Source of the DNA: Candidatus Scatomorpha stercoravium
Lineage (GTDB): Bacteria; Bacillota; Clostridia; Oscillospirales; Oscillospiraceae
DNA: 10,823 nt
Reading direction: 5' to 3'
NCBI GenBank assembly: GCA_018716005.1
Contig: DVKN01000176.1
Location: 1 to 10,823, forward strand
The notes under the pieces: generated by a model
What the model was told of the DNA's origin: nothing
Seen by the model: only the letters and a program-made list of their open reading frames with translations
The model's database searches: none
Part shown: positions 5,061-10,823 of the stretch, piece by piece
Layout: the number at the start of each line of letters is the position of its first letter
How positions within the stretch are numbered: position 1 is the first letter of the stretch
Program-made: the position numbers and the translations under genes

Positions 5061-6766
5061 ACCGCGCCGCGATATACCACCGGCCTATGAGCGAGTACTG
5101 CCACGGCCTCGACGAAAAGCATATAGTCTACCGCCTTCGCTGCGCGAAGGGCGATCTTGAGCGCGTGACGCTCTCCTACGGCGACACTGCCTGCCGCGTG
5201 ACGCCGATAATCTTTACCACGCTGGAGATGGAGCTCGCCGCCTCGGACGAGTATCATGATTACTGGGAAGTCTGCGTCGAGAGCGAGTATAACCGCGTCT
5301 ACTACTACTTCACGCTCTACGGCCGGGACGGCGAATGGACGTACTACTACGGGGACGAGCTGACCCGGACGCTGGTCGACGAGCGCTCGGAGTATTTCAA
5401 GCTGCCCTATAACCACCGCGCCGACATCGCCTCCGTCCCGGACTGGGCGCGCGACGCGCTGGTCTACAACATCTTCCCCGACAGCTTCGCTTCGGCGGAG
5501 GGCTCCATATCCGGCTCGGGGCTCGAGCTCGAATACCGCGGCGAGACGTCCCGCTCGCGCCTCGGCGGCACGCTCGACGGCGTCGCGGCGAACGCCGGGT
5601 ACATAAAGGAGCTCGGCTTCAACTGCGTATACTTAAACCCCATCTTCGCCGCCGGGGAATACCACAAATACGACACGCTCGACTATATGCACGTCGACCC
5701 CTGCTTCGGCGGCGACGCGGCCTTCAGGCGCATGGTCGACGCCCTGCACCGCGAGGGGCTGCGGGTTATAATAGACGGCGTCTTCAACCACTGCGGCTGG
5801 CGCTTCCCGGCCTTCGAGGACGTGGTGCGCAATCAGGAAAAATCGAAATACCGCAACTGGTTCTACGCCCTCGAGTTCCCCGTCGAGCGCCCGGCCTGCC
5901 CGGAGGCCTATCCGACCTACGCGACCTACGCCTACGAGCGCATGATGCCCAAGCTGAATACGGCCAATCCCCAGGTGCGCGACTATCTCTGCGGCGTGGG
6001 GCGCTGCTGGATAGAGGAATTCGGCGTCGACGGCTGGCGGCTGGACGTGGCGAGCGAGGCGGACGACGGCTTCTGGCGGGCCTTCCGCGCGGCCTGCAAG
6101 GCAGCGAAGCCCGACGCGCTGCTCATAGGCGAGGTCTGGGAAACCGCGCGCCACTGGCTCGAGGGCGATATGTTCGACTCCACCATGAACTACGACTTCC
6201 GCCGCCACTGCCTGCGCTTCTTCGCGCAGGGCGGGCTCGACGCCGCCGGCTTCGCCGCGCGCTGCGGCGATATGCTCATGCGCTACAAAAAGCAGATGGC
6301 CGGCGTACAGCTCAATCTGCTCGACAGCCACGACGTGCCGCGCTTCCTGACGCTCTGCGGCGGTGACAAGCGCCGCTACAAGCTCGCCGCGCTCTTCATG
6401 TTCAGCTTTGTCGGTATGCCGATGCTCTTCTACGGCGACGAGCTGGGCCTCAGCGGGCTTAAAGAGCTCGACTACCGCGCCCCCATGCCCTGGGGCGGCG
6501 GTGACCGCGAGCTCCTCGGCTTCATAAAGCGCGCCGCCCGGCTGCGTAATGAGCACGCCGCACTGCGCCGCGGGGATTTCTGCGTAAGGCACGCTCAGGG
6601 CGGCCTCCTGGTATACGAGCGCCGGCTGGGCGCGGAGCGCGTGACCATAGCCCTCAACGCCTCCGACGAGGCGGAGGCGCTGCCCGATATCGCGGGCAGC
6701 CCGGTTTGGGAAGACGGGCTCTCAGGGAAGGCGCTGTCTCCCCGGGGCTTTGCGGTATATGAATAA
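5057..6766 (+). CDS. Cytoplasmic cyclomaltodextrinase / neopullulanase / maltogenic amylase (GH13_20 type)
   Basis: 569 aa with no signal peptide, so it acts on imported oligosaccharides. Residues 1-120 resemble the N-terminal CBM34-like domain of this subfamily, which takes part in dimer formation in relatives. The (beta/alpha)8 domain carries the GH13 regions: DGVFNHCG (240-247), MPKLN (297-301, the hallmark of subfamily 20), GWRLDVASE (326-334, nucleophile Asp330), GEVW (358-361, acid/base Glu359) and LLDSHD (421-426, stabiliser Asp426). A small beta C-domain follows from about 508. Such enzymes hydrolyse alpha-1,4 bonds of cyclodextrins, maltodextrins and sometimes pullulan, releasing maltose or panose. 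ATG 5057 overlaps the malG stop and has GGGAGG at 5042-5047. The same frame is open further upstream inside malG, but that part is shadow. Exact substrate preference cannot be read from the sequence. Confidence 0.93.
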   Translation: MNRAAIYHRPMSEYCHGLDEKHIVYRLRCAKGDLERVTLSYGDTACRVTPIIFTTLEMELAASDEYHDYWEVCVESEYNRVYYYFTLYGRDGEWTYYYGDELTRTLVDERSEYFKLPYNHRADIASVPDWARDALVYNIFPDSFASAEGSISGSGLELEYRGETSRSRLGGTLDGVAANAGYIKELGFNCVYLNPIFAAGEYHKYDTLDYMHVDPCFGGDAAFRRMVDALHREGLRVIIDGVFNHCGWRFPAFEDVVRNQEKSKYRNWFYALEFPVERPACPEAYPTYATYAYERMMPKLNTANPQVRDYLCGVGRCWIEEFGVDGWRLDVASEADDGFWRAFRAACKAAKPDALLIGEVWETARHWLEGDMFDSTMNYDFRRHCLRFFAQGGLDAAGFAARCGDMLMRYKKQMAGVQLNLLDSHDVPRFLTLCGGDKRRYKLAALFMFSFVGMPMLFYGDELGLSGLKELDYRAPMPWGGGDRELLGFIKRAARLRNEHAALRRGDFCVRHAQGGLLVYERRLGAERVTIALNASDEAEALPDIAGSPVWEDGLSGKALSPRGFAVYE

Positions 6767-6769
6767 AAG

Positions 6770-6800
6770 TTATACCATCCCGGGCTCCGGGATGGTATAA
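6770..6800 (+). repeat. Perfect 14-bp inverted repeat: likely operator, possibly also terminator-like
   Basis: TTATACCATCCCGG (6770-6783) and CCGGGATGGTATAA (6787-6800) are perfect complements around a 3-base centre. It lies 3 nt after the amylase stop. No T-run follows on the plus strand (TAGCTTAAAG), so it is a poor terminator in the operon direction; read on the minus strand it is followed by AACTTTTATT. Its right arm contains the extended -10 of the next gene, and 6779-6794 matches the operon promoter element, so an operator for the LacI-type regulator is the favoured reading. Confidence 0.6.
6779..6794 (+). promoter_or_regulatory. Candidate operator shared with the starch operon promoter (copy 2)
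   Basis: CCCGGGCTCCGGGATG, 14 of 16 identical to 869-884, ends one base before the -10 of the regulator promoter. In this copy it is part of the full dyad. If real, the regulator represses itself and the operon through the same site type. Confidence 0.45.
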
Positions 6801-6801
6801 T
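6793..6801 (+). promoter_or_regulatory. Extended -10 promoter of the LacI-type regulator gene
   Basis: TGGTATAAT is a perfect extended -10 (TGn plus TATAAT at 6796-6801). The expected -35 position, inside the left arm of the inverted repeat, is poor (TACCAT), which extended -10 promoters tolerate. Start near 6808 would give a leader of about 14 nt carrying the SD AAAGGCGG (6807-6814), 7 nt before ATG 6822. An RNA starting there would leave this SD at its very 5' end, so read-through from the operon may also contribute. Confidence 0.5.
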
Positions 6802-6821
6802 AGCTTAAAGGCGGTGAGGAT

Positions 6822-7832
6822 ATGTCGATAACGATAAAGGATGTGGCGCGCGAGGCGGGCGTCTCCGTCTCCACCGTGTCCAAGGTCATAAACGGCCACT
6901 ACAGCATCTCCGAGGCCACGGCGGCGCGCGTCCGCGAGACCATGCGCGCTCTCGGCTACTATCCCAACGCCAGCGCCCAGAGCTTCGCCCGGGGCGCGAC
7001 GCGGCGCGTGGTGCTGCTCACCGACCTATACCGCAACATCGCCTTTGAGAACCCGCATATGTTCGAGATAATCGCCGGCGCGGAGGAAGCCCTGCGCCGC
7101 CGCGGCTATACCCTCGAGCTGCGCGGCACGGATAAGACCGACGCGGGCGAGGCGGCGCGGGACATCATCGCCCGCCGCGGCGCGGACGCAATCATGGCGC
7201 ACGTCTCCGTGATGTCCCACGAGCTCGCCGCCCTGCTGACGGAAAAGCGCTTCCCCCACATGATACTCGGCGTCCCGGGCTTCGCGAGCCAGGTCTGTTG
7301 GGTTGACATAAATCATGTGTACGCCGGCGTGCTCGCCGCCGAGCACCTGCACCGGCGCGGCTGCCGCCGCGCGGCCTTCATCGGCGGGCGCGACTACGAC
7401 CTGAGCTCCACCAACCGCCTCGAGGGCATACGGCGCGGGCTCGAGGACCTCGGCGCCCCGCTCGCGGAAAACCGTATCTGGCTCGGCGACTCCACCCTCG
7501 CGGACGGCGCGCGCATGACGAGGCGGCTGCTTGCGCAGAGCCCCGCGCCGGACGCCATCGTCTGCGCCAACAATTACCTCGCCCTCGGCTGCGTGATAGC
7601 CGTCCGCGAGGCCGGTATAAGGATTCCCGAGGACCTCGCCGTCATGACCTTCGACGACTACCCCTTCTCGCAGCAGACCGTCCCGCCGCTGACCACCGTC
7701 AACATAGACGTCCGCGACATGGGCTCCCAGGCCGCCGAGCTCCTCCTGACCGTCCTCCGCCACCCCAATAAACAGGTGCAGACCTATATAACGACGTTCA
7801 ACCTGATAGAAAGGGAATCAACGGCGAGATAG
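6822..7832 (+). CDS. LacI-family transcriptional regulator, probable maltodextrin/starch operon regulator
   Basis: 336 aa. The LacI helix-turn-helix is at residues 4-25 (TIKDVAREAGVSVSTVSKVI), followed by helix 3 and the hinge PNASAQSFARG (48-58). In this hinge, Phe55 stands where LacI and PurR have the Leu that wedges into the operator centre. The effector domain (about 62-330) has the periplasmic-binding-protein fold signatures, including DAIVCANN, VMTFDDYP, PPLTTVNIDVRDMG and AAELLL. Full length, no break. Lying 55 nt after the GH13_20 gene and sharing an operator-like element with the operon promoter, it most likely controls this operon in response to a maltose-type sugar. The ligand itself cannot be read from the sequence. 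MalR-type repressors of Gram-positive bacteria are the nearest functional model. Confidence 0.9.
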   Translation: MSITIKDVAREAGVSVSTVSKVINGHYSISEATAARVRETMRALGYYPNASAQSFARGATRRVVLLTDLYRNIAFENPHMFEIIAGAEEALRRRGYTLELRGTDKTDAGEAARDIIARRGADAIMAHVSVMSHELAALLTEKRFPHMILGVPGFASQVCWVDINHVYAGVLAAEHLHRRGCRRAAFIGGRDYDLSSTNRLEGIRRGLEDLGAPLAENRIWLGDSTLADGARMTRRLLAQSPAPDAIVCANNYLALGCVIAVREAGIRIPEDLAVMTFDDYPFSQQTVPPLTTVNIDVRDMGSQAAELLLTVLRHPNKQVQTYITTFNLIERESTAR

Positions 7833-7863
7833 TACATACACGCATAAACAAGAATAAATTGCC

Positions 7864-7905
7864 CGAGGGGCGCATTCCTGCCAAACAGCAGAAATGCGCC
7901 CCTCG
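7864..7905. terminator. Bidirectional intrinsic terminator between convergent operons
   Basis: A 13-bp perfect stem (7864-7876 with 7893-7905, CGAGGGGCGCATT/AATGCGCCCCTCG) is extended by CTGC/GCAG (7878-7881 with 7888-7891) after a single mismatch, closing a CAAACA loop. T-rich sequence follows on both sides: TATCTCTTT on the plus strand and AATTTATTCTTG on the minus strand. It ends the regulator transcript from the left and the oxidoreductase operon from the right. Confidence 0.88.
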
Positions 7906-7949
7906 CGTATCTCTTTAGGCGGATTATGCGCCGGAGGTGCGATCAGAAA

Positions 7950-9005
7950 TCAAAAACATACAGGCTTCCCGCTTGCTGCCGAAGCATATAAAGCCTCAAC
8001 AGCTTTGCAGACTGCAAGGGCCTGATTCGCCGCTTCACAGGAACGGTCGCCTGCGAGCAGCTTATGCACTATGAACTCGTGCTCCGCCTCGTTCGGTTCT
8101 CCGGAACCGGAAAACAGGCGCTCCGAAGCAATTTTTCCGTCAAGCTCATGAATGTACGTAAGCCCGTCCCGGCGTAATTCTAAACCTCCGTCGGAGCCGA
8201 ATACATCCGCCGCAGCCTCTGCCTCGGTCGAAGAGTTAAGCGCATAAGACGCCTCTACGTTTATGACCACCCCGTTCTTCATGCGTACAAACCCGGCGGC
8301 AAAGTCTTCAACGTCTACTCGTGCAGTCTCCCAGCTTCCCCAGCGGTTGGCGCTGCTGCCGCGGCGAGCTATATAGTCCGACGTAAAGCCCGCAACATAG
8401 TCAAGCTCATAACTCCCAGTCAGCCACATCGCCAGGTCAAGGGCATGGGAGCCTATGTCAATAAGCGGTCCGCCTCCCTGATGTGCAGAAGTCGAACAGC
8501 TTCCCCAGTTTGGCAGAGCGCGCCGCCGGAGAGCAAGAGCACGCGCATAATACATTTCCCCCAGGGCGCCGGAGTCGGCCATTTGCTTTGCGAACTGTGC
8601 CTGCTTGGAAAAGCGGTTCTGATAAGAAATGTGCAGAAAGCGATGATTTTCCTCGGCGCAGCGCAGCATATTCTCCGCGTCGGCAGAATTGACTGCCATA
8701 GGCTTTTCACACACTACGTCGTGTCCGGAGCTCAGAGCGGCAATAGAGTATTCCGCGTGGGTATCGTTCGGCGTAGATATAATAATCAGGTCAACGCGTT
8801 CGTCGGAGAGCAGTTCTTCGGCGGACGCGGCAACGCGTGTATCCAGGCCTCCAAAAAGCCTCTGGCACTCTTCTGCCCTACTCCGGCTCCGGCTGTACAG
8901 CGAAACTATCTCGCAGTGCCTGTCGCCAGCCGTGAGCGGCAGATGCTTTTTTGCAGCAATGTAGCCGCAGCCTATGAATCCAACGCCTATTTTTCCGTTT
9001 TTCAT
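7950..9005 (-). CDS. Gfo/Idh/MocA-family NAD(P)-dependent oxidoreductase
   Basis: 351 aa from ATG 9005. The Rossmann nucleotide-binding motif is at 8-17 (VGFIGCGYIA). The family signature EKPMA (100-104) has Lys101, the usual catalytic/NAD-contact residue. GGGPLIDIGSHALDLAMW (177-194) provides the conserved Asp183 and His187 of the second domain. Family members oxidise or reduce hydroxyl groups of sugars, inositols and sugar acids; the substrate here is unknown. ATG 9005 overlaps the aldolase stop in ATGA and has AGGTG 6 nt upstream (9016-9012). A GTG at 9014 in frame would add three residues but lacks an SD. It is the last gene of a four-gene minus-strand operon and is followed by the bidirectional terminator. 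GC content is visibly lower than in the maltodextrin genes. Confidence 0.92.
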   Translation of the reverse strand: MKNGKIGVGFIGCGYIAAKKHLPLTAGDRHCEIVSLYSRSRSRAEECQRLFGGLDTRVAASAEELLSDERVDLIIISTPNDTHAEYSIAALSSGHDVVCEKPMAVNSADAENMLRCAEENHRFLHISYQNRFSKQAQFAKQMADSGALGEMYYARALALRRRALPNWGSCSTSAHQGGGPLIDIGSHALDLAMWLTGSYELDYVAGFTSDYIARRGSSANRWGSWETARVDVEDFAAGFVRMKNGVVINVEASYALNSSTEAEAAADVFGSDGGLELRRDGLTYIHELDGKIASERLFSGSGEPNEAEHEFIVHKLLAGDRSCEAANQALAVCKAVEALYASAASGKPVCF

Positions 9006-9724
9006 GATAGGCACCTAAGCTCAGCAAGCATCTCCCTAGCGGCCTTTGTCATCAGAGCAAGATCCCCTGAGCACAGGAAAAAGTCTACGCCGACCGAGCC
9101 GTACAGTTCTAACGCCTCAGGCGTATATGGCGCAAAACACCCAAGCTTTATACCAGCTCGCCTAGCCTGGCAGGATATCTCCCGCACAGCCGACACAAAA
9201 GCGCCATCCAGGAATCTGCCTGGGCAGCCGAGCTCATACGAGAGATCCATGCTGCCGATTATCACGGCATCTATCCCCGAAACCGCGCATATTTCGCCGG
9301 CATGTTCCACGGCTTTCCCTGTCTCCAGCTGAACACAGCAGAGCAGCCGCTCTCTTGCATGGAGCGCATAGTCCGCATCTTCGCCGTATTTGTTTGCCGC
9401 AAGCGGCCCGTAGCCGCGTGTGCCTTCCGGCGGATAGCACATACACGCAGCGGCGATTCCGGCCTCCTCCGCCGTTGAAACCATGGGGAATACCAGTGCA
9501 TCCGCTCCCATATCAAGCACCGGCTTAGACAAATTTGCATCTGCCGCCGGAAGGCGCACAAAAGCGGACGCTCCGGCGCAGTGCACGGCGGTTATGTGCG
9601 CAAGCACCTCGCGCTTTCCGAGCGGCGCGTGCTCCATGTCTATCCAGACTATGTCGGCGCCGCAGCATGCAAGCGCCTCAGACACCATTGGGTCGGCGGT
9701 GCTCACACTCAGGCCGACTTTCAT
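9002..9724 (-). CDS. HpcH/HpaI-family class II aldolase (RhmA-like)
   Basis: 240 aa. The family pattern is complete: WIDMEHAP (27-33) with catalytic-type His32, FVRLP with Arg58, DMGADALVFPMV (71-82), YPPEGTRGYGP (97-107), QLE with metal-binding Glu134, and IIGSMDLSYELGCPG (155-169) with metal-binding Asp160. The Glu-Asp spacing of 26 matches HpaI. These enzymes split 2-keto-3-deoxy acids or 4-hydroxy-2-oxo acids into pyruvate and an aldehyde, using a divalent metal. The precise substrate is open. The frame is open upstream to 9805, but ATG 9724 begins at the family N-terminus (MKVGLSVS) and overlaps the upstream stop in ATGA, so the extra 27 codons are rejected. The SD is weak (GGAAAG, 2 nt away), so translation is probably coupled. 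Its own stop overlaps the oxidoreductase start. Confidence 0.9.
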   Translation of the reverse strand: MKVGLSVSTADPMVSEALACCGADIVWIDMEHAPLGKREVLAHITAVHCAGASAFVRLPAADANLSKPVLDMGADALVFPMVSTAEEAGIAAACMCYPPEGTRGYGPLAANKYGEDADYALHARERLLCCVQLETGKAVEHAGEICAVSGIDAVIIGSMDLSYELGCPGRFLDGAFVSAVREISCQARRAGIKLGCFAPYTPEALELYGSVGVDFFLCSGDLALMTKAAREMLAELRCLS

Positions 9725-10368
9725 GACTTTCCGTTCATACGCGCGTCGGCCATCTGACGCAGCAGGGTCTCCGCCCGAACCGGGTTGAAAATCCCGCAGG
9801 GGCACAGAGCGGCCTGTTTCTCAGCCGCCGCCTTTGCCGTCATCCGGCCCCCGGCAATGCGCTCAACACAATCGAGCACCAGCGCCGCCGTCACCATTCC
9901 GTGGCCGCACATTGTCGTTACCTCGCGCACATCGTCTGGAGCGAGCTTGTCCGTACGGCCGTGTACACCGAGAGAAAGGTTGACCGTGTGGCGCTTGAGA
10001 CCGGCTTTATGGCAGCATTCGTCCACTCGTTTGAGCAGCCCGGAAACCACGACCGAGTAGCCCATATTCGCCTCTTTCAAGTCGGCGAGGAAATTCGTCA
10101 AGTCCTCCGGATCGGTAAAAACAGCGTGAATACCGCCGCCGTCGGCAAGTTCCGTGCTCAATACATGCTCGGCATCCGGTATTGTATAAAGCGCTCCAAG
10201 GGTCTCGTGATTATAGTTTACCGCGTGATTCTTTATGGCAAGGCGTATGAAACGGCGGTTGTTTTCCGCCGAGCCGGCCATACCGCGATCCTGGCCCGGC
10301 ATCTGAAGTACGATGTAATCATTGGCGAGAGACTCGGCCGAGCCCTCGCGGTGCAGTGTGTGTGACAT
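9721..10368 (-). CDS. Unrecognised Cys-rich protein with CGHGMV and CPCGIFNP motifs
   Basis: 215 aa, soluble, no signal peptide or membrane helix. I do not recognise the family with certainty. Visible features are IHAVFTDPEDL (80-90), SVVVSGLLKRVDECCHKAGL (105-124) with Cys118-Cys119, KRHTVNLSLG (125-134), TTMCGHGMV (151-159) with Cys154 and His156, then Cys167, and CPCGIFNPVRAE (189-200) with Cys189 and Cys191. Grouped Cys and His residues suggest a metal or iron-sulphur site, but this is inference. The motifs look like conserved blocks rather than random coding. ATG 10368 is chosen because AGGAAGGAG (10383-10375) lies 6 nt ahead; a GTG at 10386 would overlap the upstream stop but has no SD. 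The stop overlaps the aldolase start by 4 nt, so the two products are probably made together. Confidence 0.8.
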   Translation of the reverse strand: MSHTLHREGSAESLANDYIVLQMPGQDRGMAGSAENNRRFIRLAIKNHAVNYNHETLGALYTIPDAEHVLSTELADGGGIHAVFTDPEDLTNFLADLKEANMGYSVVVSGLLKRVDECCHKAGLKRHTVNLSLGVHGRTDKLAPDDVREVTTMCGHGMVTAALVLDCVERIAGGRMTAKAAAEKQAALCPCGIFNPVRAETLLRQMADARMNGKS

Positions 10369-10374
10369 AAGCCG

Positions 10375-10383
10375 CTCCTTCCT
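10375..10383 (-). promoter_or_regulatory. Shine-Dalgarno site fixing the start of the Cys-rich protein at 10368
   Basis: AGGAAGGAG on the minus strand, 6 nt before ATG 10368, is the best SD in the minus-strand operon. It favours this start over GTG 10386. It begins within the stop codon region of the preceding gene, so ribosomes can re-initiate directly. Confidence 0.75.
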
Positions 10384-10820
10384 CACAATCTGCCGAGGCC
10401 GACGTTTGTCTTACCGTTTGGCCGCACGAACACCCCAAGGCTCTCGGCGAGCTCCAGCGCGGGAATCCGGTCGTCTTCATCCACACGACCGATGAGATCC
10501 AGGCTGAATACGGTGTCAATATGGTTTGCCGCGTCAAGCACAGTCTCCAACACTTCCGGCAGCTTTTCAAGCGGGACGATTAGTTCAAGTATGCCGGAAA
10601 TAATAAATTCGTCGAGCACATCCTCGGGCATATCTCCCGTAGCCGGGTCTATTATGCTGTTGATGGGATTTCGCTTTTCGAACTCCACGCCCAGCGCCGC
10701 AAGCCGGCGCGCCACATACTGTATGTCGCGCACGTGTGCTCCAACCGACGGCCTGCCGAACTCAAGCGCTATGCCCGCAAAACCCGGCTTATAGCGGTCT
10801 GTAACGTCGTTCGTTTTCAT
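10383..10820 (-). CDS. Unrecognised conserved-looking protein, first visible gene of the minus-strand operon (possibly partial)
   Basis: 145 aa if it starts at ATG 10820. Only 3 bases lie beyond it (an in-frame GAA), so neither an SD nor a longer N-terminus can be judged. No signal peptide or membrane helix is evident. It has no Cys. The first half contains GFAGIALEFGRPSVGAHVRD (13-32); a hydrophobic stretch follows (FIISGILELIVPLEKL, 72-87), then IDTVFSLDLIGRVDEDDR (101-118), and the end reads RPNGKTNVGLGRL (133-145). I cannot assign a family. It ends 14 nt before the Cys-rich protein start, with that gene's SD touching its stop, so the two are probably co-translated and may act together with the aldolase. 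Confidence 0.72.
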   Translation of the reverse strand: MKTNDVTDRYKPGFAGIALEFGRPSVGAHVRDIQYVARRLAALGVEFEKRNPINSIIDPATGDMPEDVLDEFIISGILELIVPLEKLPEVLETVLDAANHIDTVFSLDLIGRVDEDDRIPALELAESLGVFVRPNGKTNVGLGRL

Positions 10821-10823
10821 TTC

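Noticed and set aside
2070..6592. Long minus-strand frames opposite malE, malF, malG and the GH13 gene (up to 423 codons)
   Set aside because: Typical antisense open frames created by GC-rich third positions. Their products are Arg/His/Glu-rich, without domains, while the plus-strand frames carry clear family motifs.
8445..9332. Plus-strand 295-codon frame opposite the oxidoreductase and aldolase
   Set aside because: No domain features; both minus-strand genes beneath it have complete family motifs and coupled starts.
9725..9805. 27-codon extension of the aldolase upstream of ATG 9724
   Set aside because: It lies within the upstream Cys-rich gene; ATG 9724 gives the ATGA junction seen elsewhere in this operon and the normal family N-terminus.
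1..10823. CRISPR arrays, tRNA or rRNA genes, insertion sequences
   Set aside because: No spaced direct repeats other than the in-gene collagen repeat, no cloverleaf-like segment noticed, and no transposase or terminal inverted repeats seen.

Overview
The window looks like chromosomal DNA from a GC-rich Gram-positive anaerobe, most likely a gut-type clostridium (Oscillospirales-like). This rests on lipoprotein and short clostridial signal peptides, strong Shine-Dalgarno (SD) sites, a collagen-like (Gly-Pro-Thr)n surface or exosporium-type protein, a CBM26-type starch-binding surface protein, and a malto-oligosaccharide ABC importer encoded without its own ATPase. Isoleucine is often encoded by ATA despite the high GC. 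The taxonomic placement is inference.

Layout. (1) 1-589, minus strand: the 5' part of a collagen-like protein gene that runs off the left edge. The Pro-Val-Gly repeats readable on the plus strand are only its shadow. (2) 590-934: a divergent intergenic region with one candidate promoter in each direction. (3) 935-6766, plus strand: a compact starch/maltodextrin operon. It encodes a membrane-anchored protein with three CBM26-like modules, a MalE-like lipoprotein, MalF-like and MalG-like permeases, and a cytoplasmic GH13_20-type cyclomaltodextrinase/neopullulanase. The last four genes are separated by 1 nt or overlap by 4 nt. (4) 6770-6800: a perfect 14-bp inverted repeat whose right arm carries an extended -10 (TGGTATAAT) for the next gene. 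(5) 6822-7832, plus: a LacI-family regulator, probably of this operon. (6) 7864-7905: a strong bidirectional terminator between convergent operons. (7) 10820-7950, minus: a tightly packed four-gene operon of lower GC. It encodes two proteins I do not recognise (one with CGHG and CPCG cysteine motifs), an HpcH/HpaI-family aldolase and a Gfo/Idh/MocA-family oxidoreductase.

How the genes work together. The CBM26 protein would hold starch or its fragments at the cell surface. The lipoprotein and permeases would import maltodextrins, powered by a shared MsmX/MalK-type ATPase encoded elsewhere. The GH13_20 enzyme would cut them in the cytoplasm. The LacI-type protein probably switches the set. A 16-bp element with 14 identical positions lies just upstream of the -10 of both the operon promoter and the regulator promoter, with the same offset, and is a good candidate operator. 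The minus-strand operon looks like a separate pathway, perhaps sugar-acid or 2-keto-acid metabolism. Its two unknown genes are the least explained part of the window.
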